Below are positions 1 through 7,146 of a stretch of DNA of 16,015 bases, in pieces. Source of the DNA: an uncultured Bacilli bacterium. GTDB taxonomy: Bacteria > Bacillota_I > Bacilli_A > RF39 > UBA660. The notes beneath the pieces are model-generated. The model did no database searches. It saw nothing but the letters and a program-made list of their open reading frames with translations, and was not told where the DNA came from. Position numbers and translations under genes: made by a program. The stretch spans positions 1-16,015 of the forward strand of contig CAKPCM010000022.1 of the NCBI GenBank assembly GCA_934141615.1, read 5' to 3'. Positions within the stretch are counted from its first letter, which is position 1, and each line of letters opens with the position of its first letter.

Positions 1-506
1 TTATTTCTTATAAGTATTGGATCCTTTATTAAATCACCAGCATTAACCTTTTCTTTATTAATTAGTTTTTCTTTTGTTTTATCGTCTAGTCTTTCGTATT
101 CATGGGACTTTATTCGGTCTCGTAACTTTCTTTTACTTAAATTTTGAGTTTCTGCTACCCTTATATAATATTTCATTTTGCTTATATTTTTAATTGCCAT
201 AAGTTCGCAGTAATGAGACCAAGACAAAGTGGTCGCCAGTGGAGACCATTTTTGTTTATTAAATAAATTATAGAACTGTCTAAATCTTCTAAGAGTTCTT
301 TCGTTATATTTCTTCCCTAAATCTATTTCTAATCTCATAGAATACTTCTTTATAATTCCTTCACCATAACTTTTTCCAGCATCATTTAATAATTTACCAA
401 CTTTATAATACGTATTTAAATCACTTCTATTTTTTGAATAATCCTTTACTTTTTTATATACTTCATTATTTATTAATTCGTTTTTTATTTTCTTATAATA
501 ATTCAT
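1..506 (-). CDS. YhcG/DUF1016-family nuclease, N-terminal part (cut by window edge)
   Basis: An open frame starts at the ATG at 506, eight bases or less after a strong AAAGGAGG site, and runs off the left edge after 168 codons with no stop. The translation begins MNYYKKIKNELINNEVYKKV. It then has the pattern of the DUF1016/YhcG N-terminal domain: a 'YYKVGKLLND' helix, 'YGEGIIKKYSMRLE', 'YNERTLRRFRQFYNLF' and 'WSPLATTLSWSHYCELMAIKN'. It ends in 'LIKDPILIRN', which in the family sits at the hinge just before the PDDEXK endonuclease domain. That catalytic half lies outside the window, so activity cannot be judged. Such proteins are often in accessory DNA next to restriction or phage genes. Here the upstream neighbour is a stand-alone ssb. 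Family recognition comes from motif memory, not a search. Confidence 0.82.
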   Translation of the reverse strand, partial: MNYYKKIKNELINNEVYKKVKDYSKNRSDLNTYYKVGKLLNDAGKSYGEGIIKKYSMRLEIDLGKKYNERTLRRFRQFYNLFNKQKWSPLATTLSWSHYCELMAIKNISKMKYYIRVAETQNLSKRKLRDRIKSHEYERLDDKTKEKLINKEKVNAGDLIKDPILIRN

Positions 507-527
507 TATATCCTCCTTTAATATAAC

Positions 528-551
528 AAAAAGGAAGTTACTCTTCCTTTT
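528..551 (-). terminator. Hairpin at the end of ssb (terminator or attenuator)
   Basis: On the minus strand, AAAAGGAAG (551-543) pairs with CTTCCTTTT (537-529) around a five-base loop that contains the ssb stop codon. A run of T follows. It lies only about 20 bases before the next gene's start and leaves little room for a separate promoter, so it may be a partial terminator that lowers expression of the nuclease gene relative to ssb. Confidence 0.55.
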
Positions 552-888
552 CTTTTACTTCGGTTTTATGTCCAGAAGATAAAAACGTTACACGTTCACC
601 GATTACTTCGGTAACTTGTCTTGCTTTTTCTTCTTCCTTTTCTACCATACGGGTTTGAATTCTTCCTCTTACACCTAACAAATCACCCTTATGGCAATAT
701 TCAGTAGTTGTTTCTGCAACATTGCTCCATAAAGTACAATCTATAAAATCAGTATCATACTCTCCGTTAGAATTTTTATAACTTCTAGGAACTGCTAACG
801 TTATGGTTGTTACATTTCTTCCAGTATCCGTTTTTCTAAGCTCAGGATCCCTGGTTAATCTTCCTATAACAACTAATTGATTTAACAT
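538..888 (-). CDS. ssb: Single-stranded DNA-binding protein (OB fold), short form
   Basis: This 116-residue protein has the typical SSB opening 'MLNQLVVIGRLTRDPELR', the 'TTITLAVPRSYKN' strand, 'DFIDCTLWSNVAETTTEYCHKGDLLGVRGRIQTR' and 'VIGERVTFLSS'. This is one complete OB fold (about residues 1-105) that would bind single-stranded DNA as a tetramer during replication and repair. The tail after the fold is only about a dozen residues and ends 'KTEVKEKEE'. The acidic DDDIPF-type tip that recruits partner proteins is not present. The gene is not between rpsF and rpsR, where the housekeeping copy usually sits in Firmicutes, so this may be a second, accessory SSB. The start is supported by GAAAGGAGAG seven bases upstream. 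The YhcG-family gene follows on the same strand. Confidence 0.93.
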   Translation of the reverse strand: MLNQLVVIGRLTRDPELRKTDTGRNVTTITLAVPRSYKNSNGEYDTDFIDCTLWSNVAETTTEYCHKGDLLGVRGRIQTRMVEKEEEKARQVTEVIGERVTFLSSGHKTEVKEKEE

Positions 889-894
889 AATAAT

Positions 895-925
895 CTCTCC
901 TTTCGTTTTACAATTTACACGAAAG
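895..925 (-). promoter_or_regulatory. ssb ribosome site inside a possible hairpin
   Basis: Minus strand: CTTTCGT (925-919) is complementary to ACGAAAG (906-900) across a 12-base loop. The second arm runs into the Shine-Dalgarno GAAAGGAGAG (904-895) of ssb. Folding of the mRNA would partly hide the ribosome site. Autoregulation of ssb translation is only an inference. Confidence 0.4.
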
Positions 926-972
926 AATTATTATTATCAAAATACCATTTTTCTTAATTTTTTGTTATTCTC

Positions 973-1020
973 TTGCAAAAATGCAATTTCTGCATAAGCA
1001 AAAAAAGAATTTCTGCATAA
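973..1020. repeat. Short direct repeats and palindrome upstream of ssb
   Basis: The 13-mer AATTTCTGCATAA occurs at 985-997 and again at 1008-1020, 23 bases apart, and a small palindrome TTGCA-AAAA-TGCAA lies at 973-986 directly beside the first copy. The second copy overlaps the terminator of the upstream gene. The layout, two same-orientation sites about two helical turns apart upstream of a gene, resembles an operator, but no regulator is known. Confidence 0.5.
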
Positions 1021-1044
1021 CCTTTTTTACAGAAATTCTTTTTT
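1000..1044 (-). terminator. Terminator of the PHP phosphoesterase gene
   Basis: Perfect 15-base arms AAAAAAGAATTTCTG (1001-1015) and CAGAAATTCTTTTTT (1030-1044) flank a 14-base loop, starting 19 bases after the PHP stop on the minus strand. The arms carry their own A and T runs, so termination could occur in either direction. Confidence 0.8.
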
Positions 1045-1062
1045 AGTATTTTTTAATACAAT

Positions 1063-1869
1063 TTACGACAATTTATTTAAAGCTTTTAAAAACTCATCTA
1101 AATAATCACCATAAAGTAGTGATTCATTAAATTTATTTGGTATTATTTCACCATGATAATCACTACCAGCAGTAATGATTAAATGGTTTTTATGCGCTAA
1201 CTTTAGTAATTCTTCAGAAAATTCATCGCTTTGATTTGGATGATATACTTCTATTCCGTCAAAACCCATATTTATAATTTCTTTATAATCAAATTTTTTT
1301 ATTAAAACTGGGTGTGCTAAAACAGTTAGTGCGTTATTTTCTTTTAATAATTTTATTGCATCAGATAAAGATATAACATCATATGGAACATAAGCTTTAC
1401 TATCATCACCAATATATTTATCAAATGCTTCATCAAACGTGCAGCCTGTTTTATCACAAATAGCTTCTGCAATATGAGGTCTTGCAATAAGCCCATCTGC
1501 TCTTTTTTTAACATCTTCATAGTCTATTTTTATTCCGTAATATTTATCTAAATTATCTATTATTTTTAGACATCTATTTAATCTTTTTTCTTCATTAATT
1601 TTAAAGTAATCAATAAGTTTCTTATCAGGAATATCTTTAAAATATCCTAATATATGAATTGTTTCACCTTTGTATTTGCAGCTTACTTCTACTCCAAGTA
1701 TAAATTTAACTGTCGTATCTAATTTTACTATATCATATGCCGCATTTAATGTATCATGGTCTGTTATTCCTATTACGTCTATGTTATTTTTAAGGGCTAA
1801 TTCATTTATTTCACTTACCGTTTTTGTTCCGTCTGAATGGTTTGTATGAACATGTAAATTTGCTTTCAT
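1063..1869 (-). CDS. PHP-domain phosphoesterase (TrpH/YciV-like)
   Basis: This 268-residue protein carries the full set of PHP metal-binding motifs: 'HVHTNHSDG' (H6, H8, D13), 'GITDHDT' (D37-H38-D39), 'GVEVSC' (E61), 'RPHIA' (130-134), 'LAHPVLI' (H186), H210 and 'AGSDYHG' (D237, H239). The length and the RPHIA motif match the TrpH/YciV branch. Its characterised members hydrolyse 3',5'-nucleoside bisphosphates or trim RNA 5' ends with a di- or trinuclear metal site. The exact substrate here is not proven. No membrane segment or signal is visible, so it is cytoplasmic. The start at 1869 follows AAGGAAAGTGA with a five-base spacer. It appears to be a single-gene unit with its own promoter after the SUF terminator and its own terminator. 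Confidence 0.9.
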   Translation of the reverse strand: MKANLHVHTNHSDGTKTVSEINELALKNNIDVIGITDHDTLNAAYDIVKLDTTVKFILGVEVSCKYKGETIHILGYFKDIPDKKLIDYFKINEEKRLNRCLKIIDNLDKYYGIKIDYEDVKKRADGLIARPHIAEAICDKTGCTFDEAFDKYIGDDSKAYVPYDVISLSDAIKLLKENNALTVLAHPVLIKKFDYKEIINMGFDGIEVYHPNQSDEFSEELLKLAHKNHLIITAGSDYHGEIIPNKFNESLLYGDYLDEFLKALNKLS

Positions 1870-1890
1870 CTATATCACTTTCCTTATAGG

Positions 1891-1902
1891 TAAATTATAT
1901 CA
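1891..1902 (-). promoter_or_regulatory. Extended -10 promoter for the PHP gene
   Basis: Minus strand TGATATAAT (1902-1894) is a perfect -10 with the TGn extension. No good -35 is seen 16-18 bases upstream. It sits between the sufB terminator and the PHP start, about 25 bases from the ATG. Confidence 0.55.
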
Positions 1903-1905
1903 TAT

Positions 1906-1936
1906 AAAAAAAGAAATGCATTATCTTTTGCATTCC
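1906..1936 (-). terminator. Terminator of the SUF operon
   Basis: Minus strand GGAATGC (1936-1930) pairs with GCATTTC (1919-1913), one G-T wobble, followed by seven T (1912-1906). The loop contains the sufB stop codon. Confidence 0.8.
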
Positions 1937-3255
1937 TTTATCTCTTCACCTTTAAGCAATTGATTTAACTCAACCGCATACTCAAGAGGCAACTCCTCTC
2001 TAAAAGCATCAATAAATCCCATAATAAGAAGTTCGGTTGCTTTATTTTCATCTAGACCTCTAGTCATTAAATAAAATAACTGATTAGGATCTATTTTGGA
2101 AACGGTAGCTTCATGTTCTAATGAACTTGTTTTATTTTCACAAATATTTGTTGGAAACGTATCACTTTTTGATAACTCATCTAAAAGTATTGTATCACAC
2201 TTAACGTTAGCTGATGAATACTTAGCATTTTTAGTAATCTTAACTAAGCCTCTATATGATGCATTCCCACCATTTCTACCAATTGATTTAGATAAAATAT
2301 TACTTTTAGTATGCTTTCCAAGGTGTATCATTTTAGCGCCCGTATCTTGAATTTGACCATTATCTGCAAGAGCAATTGTTGTACAATTTCCTTTTGCATA
2401 ATCTCCTTTTAAAATGCAGGCTGGATACTTCATCGTAAGTTTTGAGCCTATGTTTCCATCGACCCATTCCATTGTTCCGCCTTCTTCAACTAAGGCTCTT
2501 TTGGTAACTAAATTATACACGTTATTAGACCAGTTTTGAATCGTTGTATATCTACATTTAGCATTTTTTTCAACGTATATTTCAACTACTGCAGCATGAA
2601 GAGAGTCAGATGAATAAGTAGGTGCTGTGCATCCTTCTATATAATGTAAATCGCTTCCTTCATCTACTATTATTAACGTTCTTTCAAATTGTCCCATATC
2701 TTTAGATTCTATTCTAAAGTAACTTTGTAATGGTCTATCTAACTTAGTATTTGGAGGTACATAAATAAACGTACCACCAGACCATACAGCAGAATTTAAT
2801 GAAGCAAACTTATTATCATCATTTTTAACTAACTTTCCAAAGTATTTCTTAAATAAATCAGGATACTTTTTTAACGCTGTATCAGTGTCTAAAAAGATAA
2901 CGTTTTTATCTTTTAATTCTTTAAGCATATTACTATATAATCCTTCTGATTCATATTGTACGTGTACTCCGCCTAAATACTCTTCTTCTGCTTTTATAAG
3001 CCCTATGTCTTCAAATGTTTCTTTAACGTCTTTTTCTAAATTATCCCAGTTATCTTTTATATCGTCAAATACTTTCTTATAATACGTAATATCATCTAGG
3101 TTAATATTTATATCAGGCCCCCAGGAAGGCATTTTTTTCGACTTAAAAACATCATAAGAATCAAGTCTAAACTTAGTCATCCAATCCGGTTCATTTTTAA
3201 GTTTTGATATTATTTCTACCTTTTCTCTATCTATTCCTTTTGATAATGTTTTCAT
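1921..3255 (-). CDS. sufB: Fe-S cluster assembly scaffold protein SufB
   Basis: This 444-residue protein opens with the SufB signature 'LKNEPDWMTKFRLDSYDVF' and 'MPSWGPD', then has 'AVWSGGTFIYVPP', 'EGCTAPTYSSDSLHAAVVEIYV', 'GSKLTMKYPACILKGD' and 'SSLEHEATVSKIDPNQLFYLMTRGL'. The Cys of EGCTAP and the His of EHEATV correspond to residues important for building the nascent cluster in SufB. It forms the SufB-SufC-SufD scaffold in the cytoplasm, where sulfur from SufS/SufU and iron are joined and passed to client proteins. The length is slightly below the usual 460-490. It is the last gene of the operon, 16 bases after the unknown 154-residue gene, with a CAAAGGAC ribosome site. Confidence 0.97.
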   Translation of the reverse strand: MKTLSKGIDREKVEIISKLKNEPDWMTKFRLDSYDVFKSKKMPSWGPDININLDDITYYKKVFDDIKDNWDNLEKDVKETFEDIGLIKAEEEYLGGVHVQYESEGLYSNMLKELKDKNVIFLDTDTALKKYPDLFKKYFGKLVKNDDNKFASLNSAVWSGGTFIYVPPNTKLDRPLQSYFRIESKDMGQFERTLIIVDEGSDLHYIEGCTAPTYSSDSLHAAVVEIYVEKNAKCRYTTIQNWSNNVYNLVTKRALVEEGGTMEWVDGNIGSKLTMKYPACILKGDYAKGNCTTIALADNGQIQDTGAKMIHLGKHTKSNILSKSIGRNGGNASYRGLVKITKNAKYSSANVKCDTILLDELSKSDTFPTNICENKTSSLEHEATVSKIDPNQLFYLMTRGLDENKATELLIMGFIDAFREELPLEYAVELNQLLKGEEIKECKR

Positions 3256-3271
3256 CTAATCAGTCCTTTGT

Positions 3272-3736
3272 CTAATAAATACTACGTGGATAAATTTGTT
3301 CGTTTTCCTTAACTATTTTATCTACTTCTTTAATTTCATCCTCATCTAAGAAGCTCCAATATAATGTCGTTTTATTTCTTCTGTTATAATTTTTTAAAAA
3401 CTCTCTTTTATCATCATCTGTTTTCATATTTTTTAAGCTTGGAAACATATCATTAGCATCATATGCAGAATAGCAAAATTTTTCATTATTAGTAATTTGA
3501 CCTTCTTCGTATGCTTTTCTAATAGCATTTAATCCAATACAAACCTTATATTGTGGTTTTTTTTCTAATAATACGTCTGTTGCAACATCATTTTCTATAG
3601 TGCATATTGCATTCCTATAATTTAACACATTAAGGCGCTTGCCATCCGTTTTTAATATGGCAATGCTACAAGCATAGTTTTTGTCCTTGATTTCTTCTTT
3701 TTGCAACTTCATTTTTTTACTTGTTAGCAATTTCAT
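3272..3736 (-). CDS. Unrecognised 154-residue protein inside the SUF operon
   Basis: I do not recognise this family. The protein is soluble, charged and has no signal or membrane segment. It has four evenly spread cysteines (C23, C45, C66, C88; spacing 21-22 residues), a predicted alpha/beta N-terminal half ('YACSIAILKTDGKRLNVLNYRNAICTIE') and a helical, acidic/basic C-terminal half with 'TLYWSFLDEDEIKEVDKIV'. Its ATG is two bases after the sufU stop and its ribosome site GAAGGAGA is inside the end of sufU, so translation is coupled. sufB follows after 16 bases. Position between sufU and sufB, where most operons have nothing, suggests an accessory role in cluster assembly (scaffold partner, iron or sulfur handling). 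That is inference from context only. Confidence 0.85.
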   Translation of the reverse strand: MKLLTSKKMKLQKEEIKDKNYACSIAILKTDGKRLNVLNYRNAICTIENDVATDVLLEKKPQYKVCIGLNAIRKAYEEGQITNNEKFCYSAYDANDMFPSLKNMKTDDDKREFLKNYNRRNKTTLYWSFLDEDEIKEVDKIVKENEQIYPRSIY

Positions 3737-3738
3737 AA

Positions 3739-4161
3739 TTATTTGTCTCCTTCTAAAATTTTCTTAACACCTTCATATGGAAGAAGTGCGCACTTTTTTC
3801 TATTTGGCTGTTTATATATTTCATCATAACAATTAGCTTCACCTAAAACGTCTTTATCATATGGTCTTTCTTCTATCATATTTTCATAATTATTAATTAT
3901 TTCTTCTGCTTCCTTAATGGTTTTACCCTTTAATAATTCGGTCATTATGGACGCGGATGAAGTTGATATAGCACATGCTTCACCATCAAATTTAACGTCC
4001 ATTATTATACCATCTTCTATCTTTAATGCAAAGTCCAAATTATCAATACAAGTTTTACTATTCATATTAACAGTTTTATATCCCGAAGTATCACCAATAC
4101 CTTTATTTAATGGGTTTTGATAATGCTCTATCATAATACTTCTTTTTAAATGTTCGTCCAT
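3739..4161 (-). CDS. sufU: SufU-type sulfurtransferase (Zn-dependent, IscU fold)
   Basis: SufU receives persulfide sulfur from SufS and hands it to the SufBCD scaffold. From the chosen start the protein has 140 residues. The zinc ligands of SufU are all present: C38 and D40 in 'KTCIDN', C63 in 'GEACAIS' and C124 in 'KKCALLPY'. 'SIMIEHYQNPLNKG' near the N-terminus and the 'STSSASIMTELLKGKT' helix are also typical. A longer frame begins at 4173, sharing a base with the sufS stop, but that ATG has no ribosome site. A GGAGG lies five bases before the ATG at 4161, which is therefore the start. Confidence 0.95.
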   Translation of the reverse strand: MDEHLKRSIMIEHYQNPLNKGIGDTSGYKTVNMNSKTCIDNLDFALKIEDGIIMDVKFDGEACAISTSSASIMTELLKGKTIKEAEEIINNYENMIEERPYDKDVLGEANCYDEIYKQPNRKKCALLPYEGVKKILEGDK

Positions 4162-4172
4162 AATAACCTCCA

Positions 4173-5369
4173 TTATAATGATTCGTATAATATATTATCG
4201 TTATCTAACTTTTCTACTAACTTATCTATGTCTTCTTTTGTATTATAAAAGTAAAGGCTTGCTCTACAAGTGTTTTTAACGCCCAATACTTCTGATAATA
4301 TCTTAGCACAATGATTTCCTACCCTAACACATATACCAGATTTATTTAAGTATGCTGCAACATCTTGTGCAAAAACACCTTTCACATTAAACGTTACTAT
4401 TCCGTTTTCTATATCTTTATTATATATGGTTATGTTCTTTAGCTTAGACATTTTATCTACCATATATTTTTTTAATTCTATTTCTTTTTTATGTATGTTA
4501 TCTATTCCTACCATGTTTATGTAACTAATTGCTTTTCCAAATCCAAATATACCCGCTAGATTTTGGGTACCTGCTTCTAATTTTTCTGGTAATTCTTTAT
4601 ACTGGGTGTTTCCTAAACTATCAAAGAAAGCGTTCATTCCTCCTCCTTCTATTAAAGGTTTAACTAGGTTCAAGTACTTTTCTTTACCATATAAAACCCC
4701 AACTCCAGTTGGCCCTAACATCTTATGCGCTGAAAAGCTTAAGAAGTCAACGTCTAAATCTCTTACATCAACCTTTTCGTGAGGAACGCTTTGTGCTCCA
4801 TCTACTATAACTATTATTCCTGTTTTATGAGCATACTCACATATTTCTTTAATTGGTCTTATATCTCCTATTACGTTAGTTACGTGTGATAAAACAATTG
4901 CTTTTGTCTTCTTTGTTATTTTCTTTTTTACGTTTTCCATGCTAACGGTTAAATCAGGATTTAAATCTATGTAATTAATTACCGCTCCATTTTTGCTAGT
5001 TATATCAAACAAAGGAAGTATTAAAGATGCGTGTTCTGACTTAGTTGTTAATATTTCATCACCAGACTTTAAATAATCCTTTAAAAATCCCTTAATTATA
5101 AAGTTTAAACTTTCTGTTGCACCAGATGTAAAAACTATTTCGCATGCTTTTTCTGCATTAATAAACTTTTTAGTTTCTTCTCTTACGTTATTTAACTTAT
5201 CATCAACTATTTGACTTATGTTGTAATCTCCTCTGTGAGCGTTAGCTGAGTAAGATGAGTAATACCCAGAAACTTCATCTATTACGCATTTAGGTTTAAA
5301 CGTAGTTGCACTATTATCTAAATAAACAAGACCTTTATTTAGCATTGGAAAATCTTTTTTATAATCCAT
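4173..5369 (-). CDS. sufS: Cysteine desulfurase SufS
   Basis: This 398-residue group II cysteine desulfurase is a PLP enzyme that converts cysteine to alanine and a protein-bound persulfide. Visible landmarks are 'YLDNSATTFKP', 'IVFTSGATESLNFI', 'SEHASLILP' (PLP-stacking H113), 'VIVDGAQSVPH' (D190), the PLP lysine K216 in 'SFSAHKMLGPTGVGVLYG', and the catalytic Cys354 in 'RVGNHCAKI'. The ribosome site TGGAGGTGA is formed by the last three codons of sufD, whose TGA stop ends six bases before the ATG, so the two genes are translationally coupled. Confidence 0.97.
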   Translation of the reverse strand: MDYKKDFPMLNKGLVYLDNSATTFKPKCVIDEVSGYYSSYSANAHRGDYNISQIVDDKLNNVREETKKFINAEKACEIVFTSGATESLNFIIKGFLKDYLKSGDEILTTKSEHASLILPLFDITSKNGAVINYIDLNPDLTVSMENVKKKITKKTKAIVLSHVTNVIGDIRPIKEICEYAHKTGIIVIVDGAQSVPHEKVDVRDLDVDFLSFSAHKMLGPTGVGVLYGKEKYLNLVKPLIEGGGMNAFFDSLGNTQYKELPEKLEAGTQNLAGIFGFGKAISYINMVGIDNIHKKEIELKKYMVDKMSKLKNITIYNKDIENGIVTFNVKGVFAQDVAAYLNKSGICVRVGNHCAKILSEVLGVKNTCRASLYFYNTKEDIDKLVEKLDNDNILYESL

Positions 5370-5375
5370 AAAAAA

Positions 5376-6110
5376 TCACCTCCATTCTTCTTTTAATTTC
5401 TTTTTTAACTTTTCTTTTTCATCAAAACATATATCAAGTGTTCCAATAAGCAAGCCATTAATAAGTAAGTCTTCAGAATCTTTTCTATTAAGTCCCCTAC
5501 TTTTTAAATAAAATAACTCTTCTTCCTTAAAATTGCCAATAAAAGCTGCATGACGTGCCTCTGCATCAAATGAATCTATTAATAAAACTGGGTTTATCTC
5601 ATTTTCATTTACATCATTTAACGTAATTATCTTGCTATCTTGATTAATCTTGCTTATAGAAGCACACTTTGGTGCAAAACTTACAACATCAAATTTAATA
5701 GTACCATCTTCTTTAGTTATACCATTATTATAAATGGAACTTGTAGTGTTTTTAGCATTATGATTAACCTTAACATGACACAAAACTTTATTAATTGCAA
5801 TAACAGAATTACAGATTTTTACGTCTGAAAAACATTCGTTTAAATTAACTTCTATCTTTCTATCAGATGGATTATAGCTTACCATGTTTAACGTTACAAA
5901 TCCTTTATTTACGTTTATTAAAACGTTTGTTTTTTTCACGTTTTCTTCTATAAAAAGTATGTTTACATTTGCATCATTAACATTTATTTCATACGTTTCA
6001 TACTTGTTATTATCAATTAAAAGGTTAGTATCTTCTCTTATATCAATTACTACTTTATCATCCAATATTTTTTCAATATTATTACCGCTTCCTACTACTA
6101 TCCTATTCAC
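5376..6110 (-). CDS. sufD: Fe-S cluster assembly protein SufD, short form
   Basis: SufD pairs with SufB on SufC and is needed to load iron onto the scaffold. The beta-helix core and C-terminal signature are seen: 'DSFDAEARHAAFIGNFKEEELFYLKSRGLNRKDSEDLLINGLL', with the conserved His of the SufB-SufD interface in EARHAAF. At 244 residues it is little more than half the usual SufD length (about 430), lacking the N-terminal helical domain. The longest frame starts at a GTG at 6119 with no ribosome site. AAGGGTGA lies five bases before a second GTG at 6110, which I take as the start. It overlaps the end of sufC by 8 bases, and it ends in TGA. Confidence 0.9.
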   Translation of the reverse strand: MNRIVVGSGNNIEKILDDKVVIDIREDTNLLIDNNKYETYEINVNDANVNILFIEENVKKTNVLINVNKGFVTLNMVSYNPSDRKIEVNLNECFSDVKICNSVIAINKVLCHVKVNHNAKNTTSSIYNNGITKEDGTIKFDVVSFAPKCASISKINQDSKIITLNDVNENEINPVLLIDSFDAEARHAAFIGNFKEEELFYLKSRGLNRKDSEDLLINGLLIGTLDICFDEKEKLKKKLKEEWR

Positions 6111-6873
6111 TATCTTCACCCTTAGTGGATGCTTCTATCACTACTTTTTCGAAGTTAAATCCATTATTTTCAATTTCTTGTGCTAATTGATAGCCTCCTG
6201 TTTTAACTATATGGCCATCTTTTACAACGTGAACAAAAGATGGTTTAACATATTTTAATAAATGCGTATAATGGGTAATAATTAAGTACGATGAATTTTT
6301 GTTATTTTCTTTATATTTATTAATATTTTCAGAAACTATTTTTAATGCATCAACATCCACACCTGAATCTATTTCATCTAGCATAATGAATGATGGTTCT
6401 AGCATAAGCATCTGAAGTATTTCGTTTTTCTTTCTCTCACCACCAGAAAATCCCTTATTAACGCTTCTATGAACCATTTCATCAGGCATTTTTAAATCAT
6501 CTTTAGCTTTATCAATTTTTTTAATAAACGAATATAAATTAACGTTTTTACCTTCTTTACTTGACAAGGCCGTTCTTAAGAAATCAGAGTTAGTAACACC
6601 ATTTATCTCTGGCGGATTTTGCATAGCAAGAAAAATACCTAATCTTGCTCTTTCATCGGTTGTAAGTTTAAGTATGCTTTTTCCATTATATAATATATCC
6701 CCGTTTAAAACTTTGTAATTCAAATCATTCATAATAACTTTGGTAAGGGTTGATTTACCAACACCATTAGGTCCCATTATTACGTGAACTTCACCATCAT
6801 TTATAGTTAAGTTAAATTTATTTAATACTATTTTATTTTCAACCTTAACAGTTAAATCTTTTATTTCTAACAT
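6103..6873 (-). CDS. sufC: SUF system ATPase SufC
   Basis: This 256-residue ABC-type ATPase drives conformational change of the SufB-SufD scaffold; it is cytoplasmic and not a transporter. Walker A is 'GPNGVGKST' (34-42), the Q-loop is in 'LAMQNPPEI', the ABC signature is 'GFSGGERKKNE' (141-151) with the extra residues typical of SufC, Walker B is 'FIMLDEIDSGVD' and the switch His is H201 in 'LIITHYTH'. First gene of the SUF operon. The start at 6873 follows CAGGAG with a suitable spacer. Confidence 0.97.
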   Translation of the reverse strand: MLEIKDLTVKVENKIVLNKFNLTINDGEVHVIMGPNGVGKSTLTKVIMNDLNYKVLNGDILYNGKSILKLTTDERARLGIFLAMQNPPEINGVTNSDFLRTALSSKEGKNVNLYSFIKKIDKAKDDLKMPDEMVHRSVNKGFSGGERKKNEILQMLMLEPSFIMLDEIDSGVDVDALKIVSENINKYKENNKNSSYLIITHYTHLLKYVKPSFVHVVKDGHIVKTGGYQLAQEIENNGFNFEKVVIEASTKGEDSE

Positions 6874-6894
6874 AAAATCAACTCCTGCCTTTAT

Positions 6895-6903
6895 ATTTTA
6901 TCA
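6895..6903 (-). promoter_or_regulatory. Possible extended -10 for the SUF operon
   Basis: Minus strand TGATAAAAT (6903-6895) resembles an extended -10, about 22 bases before the sufC ATG and downstream of the strong terminator at 6932-6960. There is no good -35. If it is not a promoter, the operon must be transcribed through that terminator from the promoter at 7238-7267. Confidence 0.35.
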
Positions 6904-6931
6904 CTTTTTAATGATTTTTTATAGATATACT

Positions 6932-6960
6932 CAAAAAAAAAGCAAAGAATTCTTTGCTTT
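6932..6960 (-). terminator. Strong terminator upstream of the SUF operon
   Basis: A perfect 22-base palindrome (6939-6960, arms AAAGCAAAGAA and TTCTTTGCTTT) is followed on the minus strand by a run of nine T including the end of the arm. It begins seven bases after the stop of the small ORF at 6967-7107 and would end transcription from the promoter at 7238-7267 before sufC. Confidence 0.8.
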
Positions 6961-6966
6961 ATAAAG

Positions 6967-7107
6967 TTATTTTTTATTTTTATTAGATTCACAAATAAAT
7001 TTCTTAAATAGTATTCTGCTATTATTATCATAATCTATCATTATTCGACAAATATTTTTATTATCAAAATATATAATATCAGCCCGAAAGAAGGTGTTTA
7101 AATGCAT
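6967..7107 (-). CDS. Possible 46-residue small ORF or gene remnant
   Basis: An open frame from ATG at 7107 to TAA at 6967 encodes MHLNTFFRADIIYFDNKNIC followed by 'RIMIDYDNNSRILFKKF' and a Lys/Asn-rich end. It has amphipathic, protein-like composition and is directly followed by a terminator, as a real gene end would be. However, no Shine-Dalgarno is seen before the ATG, and an in-frame stop lies shortly upstream. It could be a small protein, the degraded 3' end of a lost gene, or chance. I do not recognise it. Confidence 0.25.
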   Translation of the reverse strand: MHLNTFFRADIIYFDNKNICRIMIDYDNNSRILFKKFICESNKNKK

Positions 7108-7137
7108 AAATTTAACAAAAATTTAGAGAAATACACC
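7093..7137 (-). other. Second RNA hairpin of the intergenic transcript
   Basis: Outer arms GGTGT (minus strand, 7137-7133) and ACACC (7097-7093) enclose an inner seven-pair stem TAAATTT/AAATTTA (7125-7119 with 7113-7107) and a five-base loop. It contains the start of the small ORF. Together with the hairpin at 7154-7228, it gives the transcript a structured first half. Confidence 0.4.
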
Positions 7138-7146
7138 AATAAAAGC

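Noticed and set aside
5376..5378. Possible use of the Mycoplasma code (TGA = Trp)
   Set aside because: TGA ends sufD at its natural C-terminus just before sufS, Trp is encoded by TGG elsewhere, and all proteins are complete with TGA as stop.
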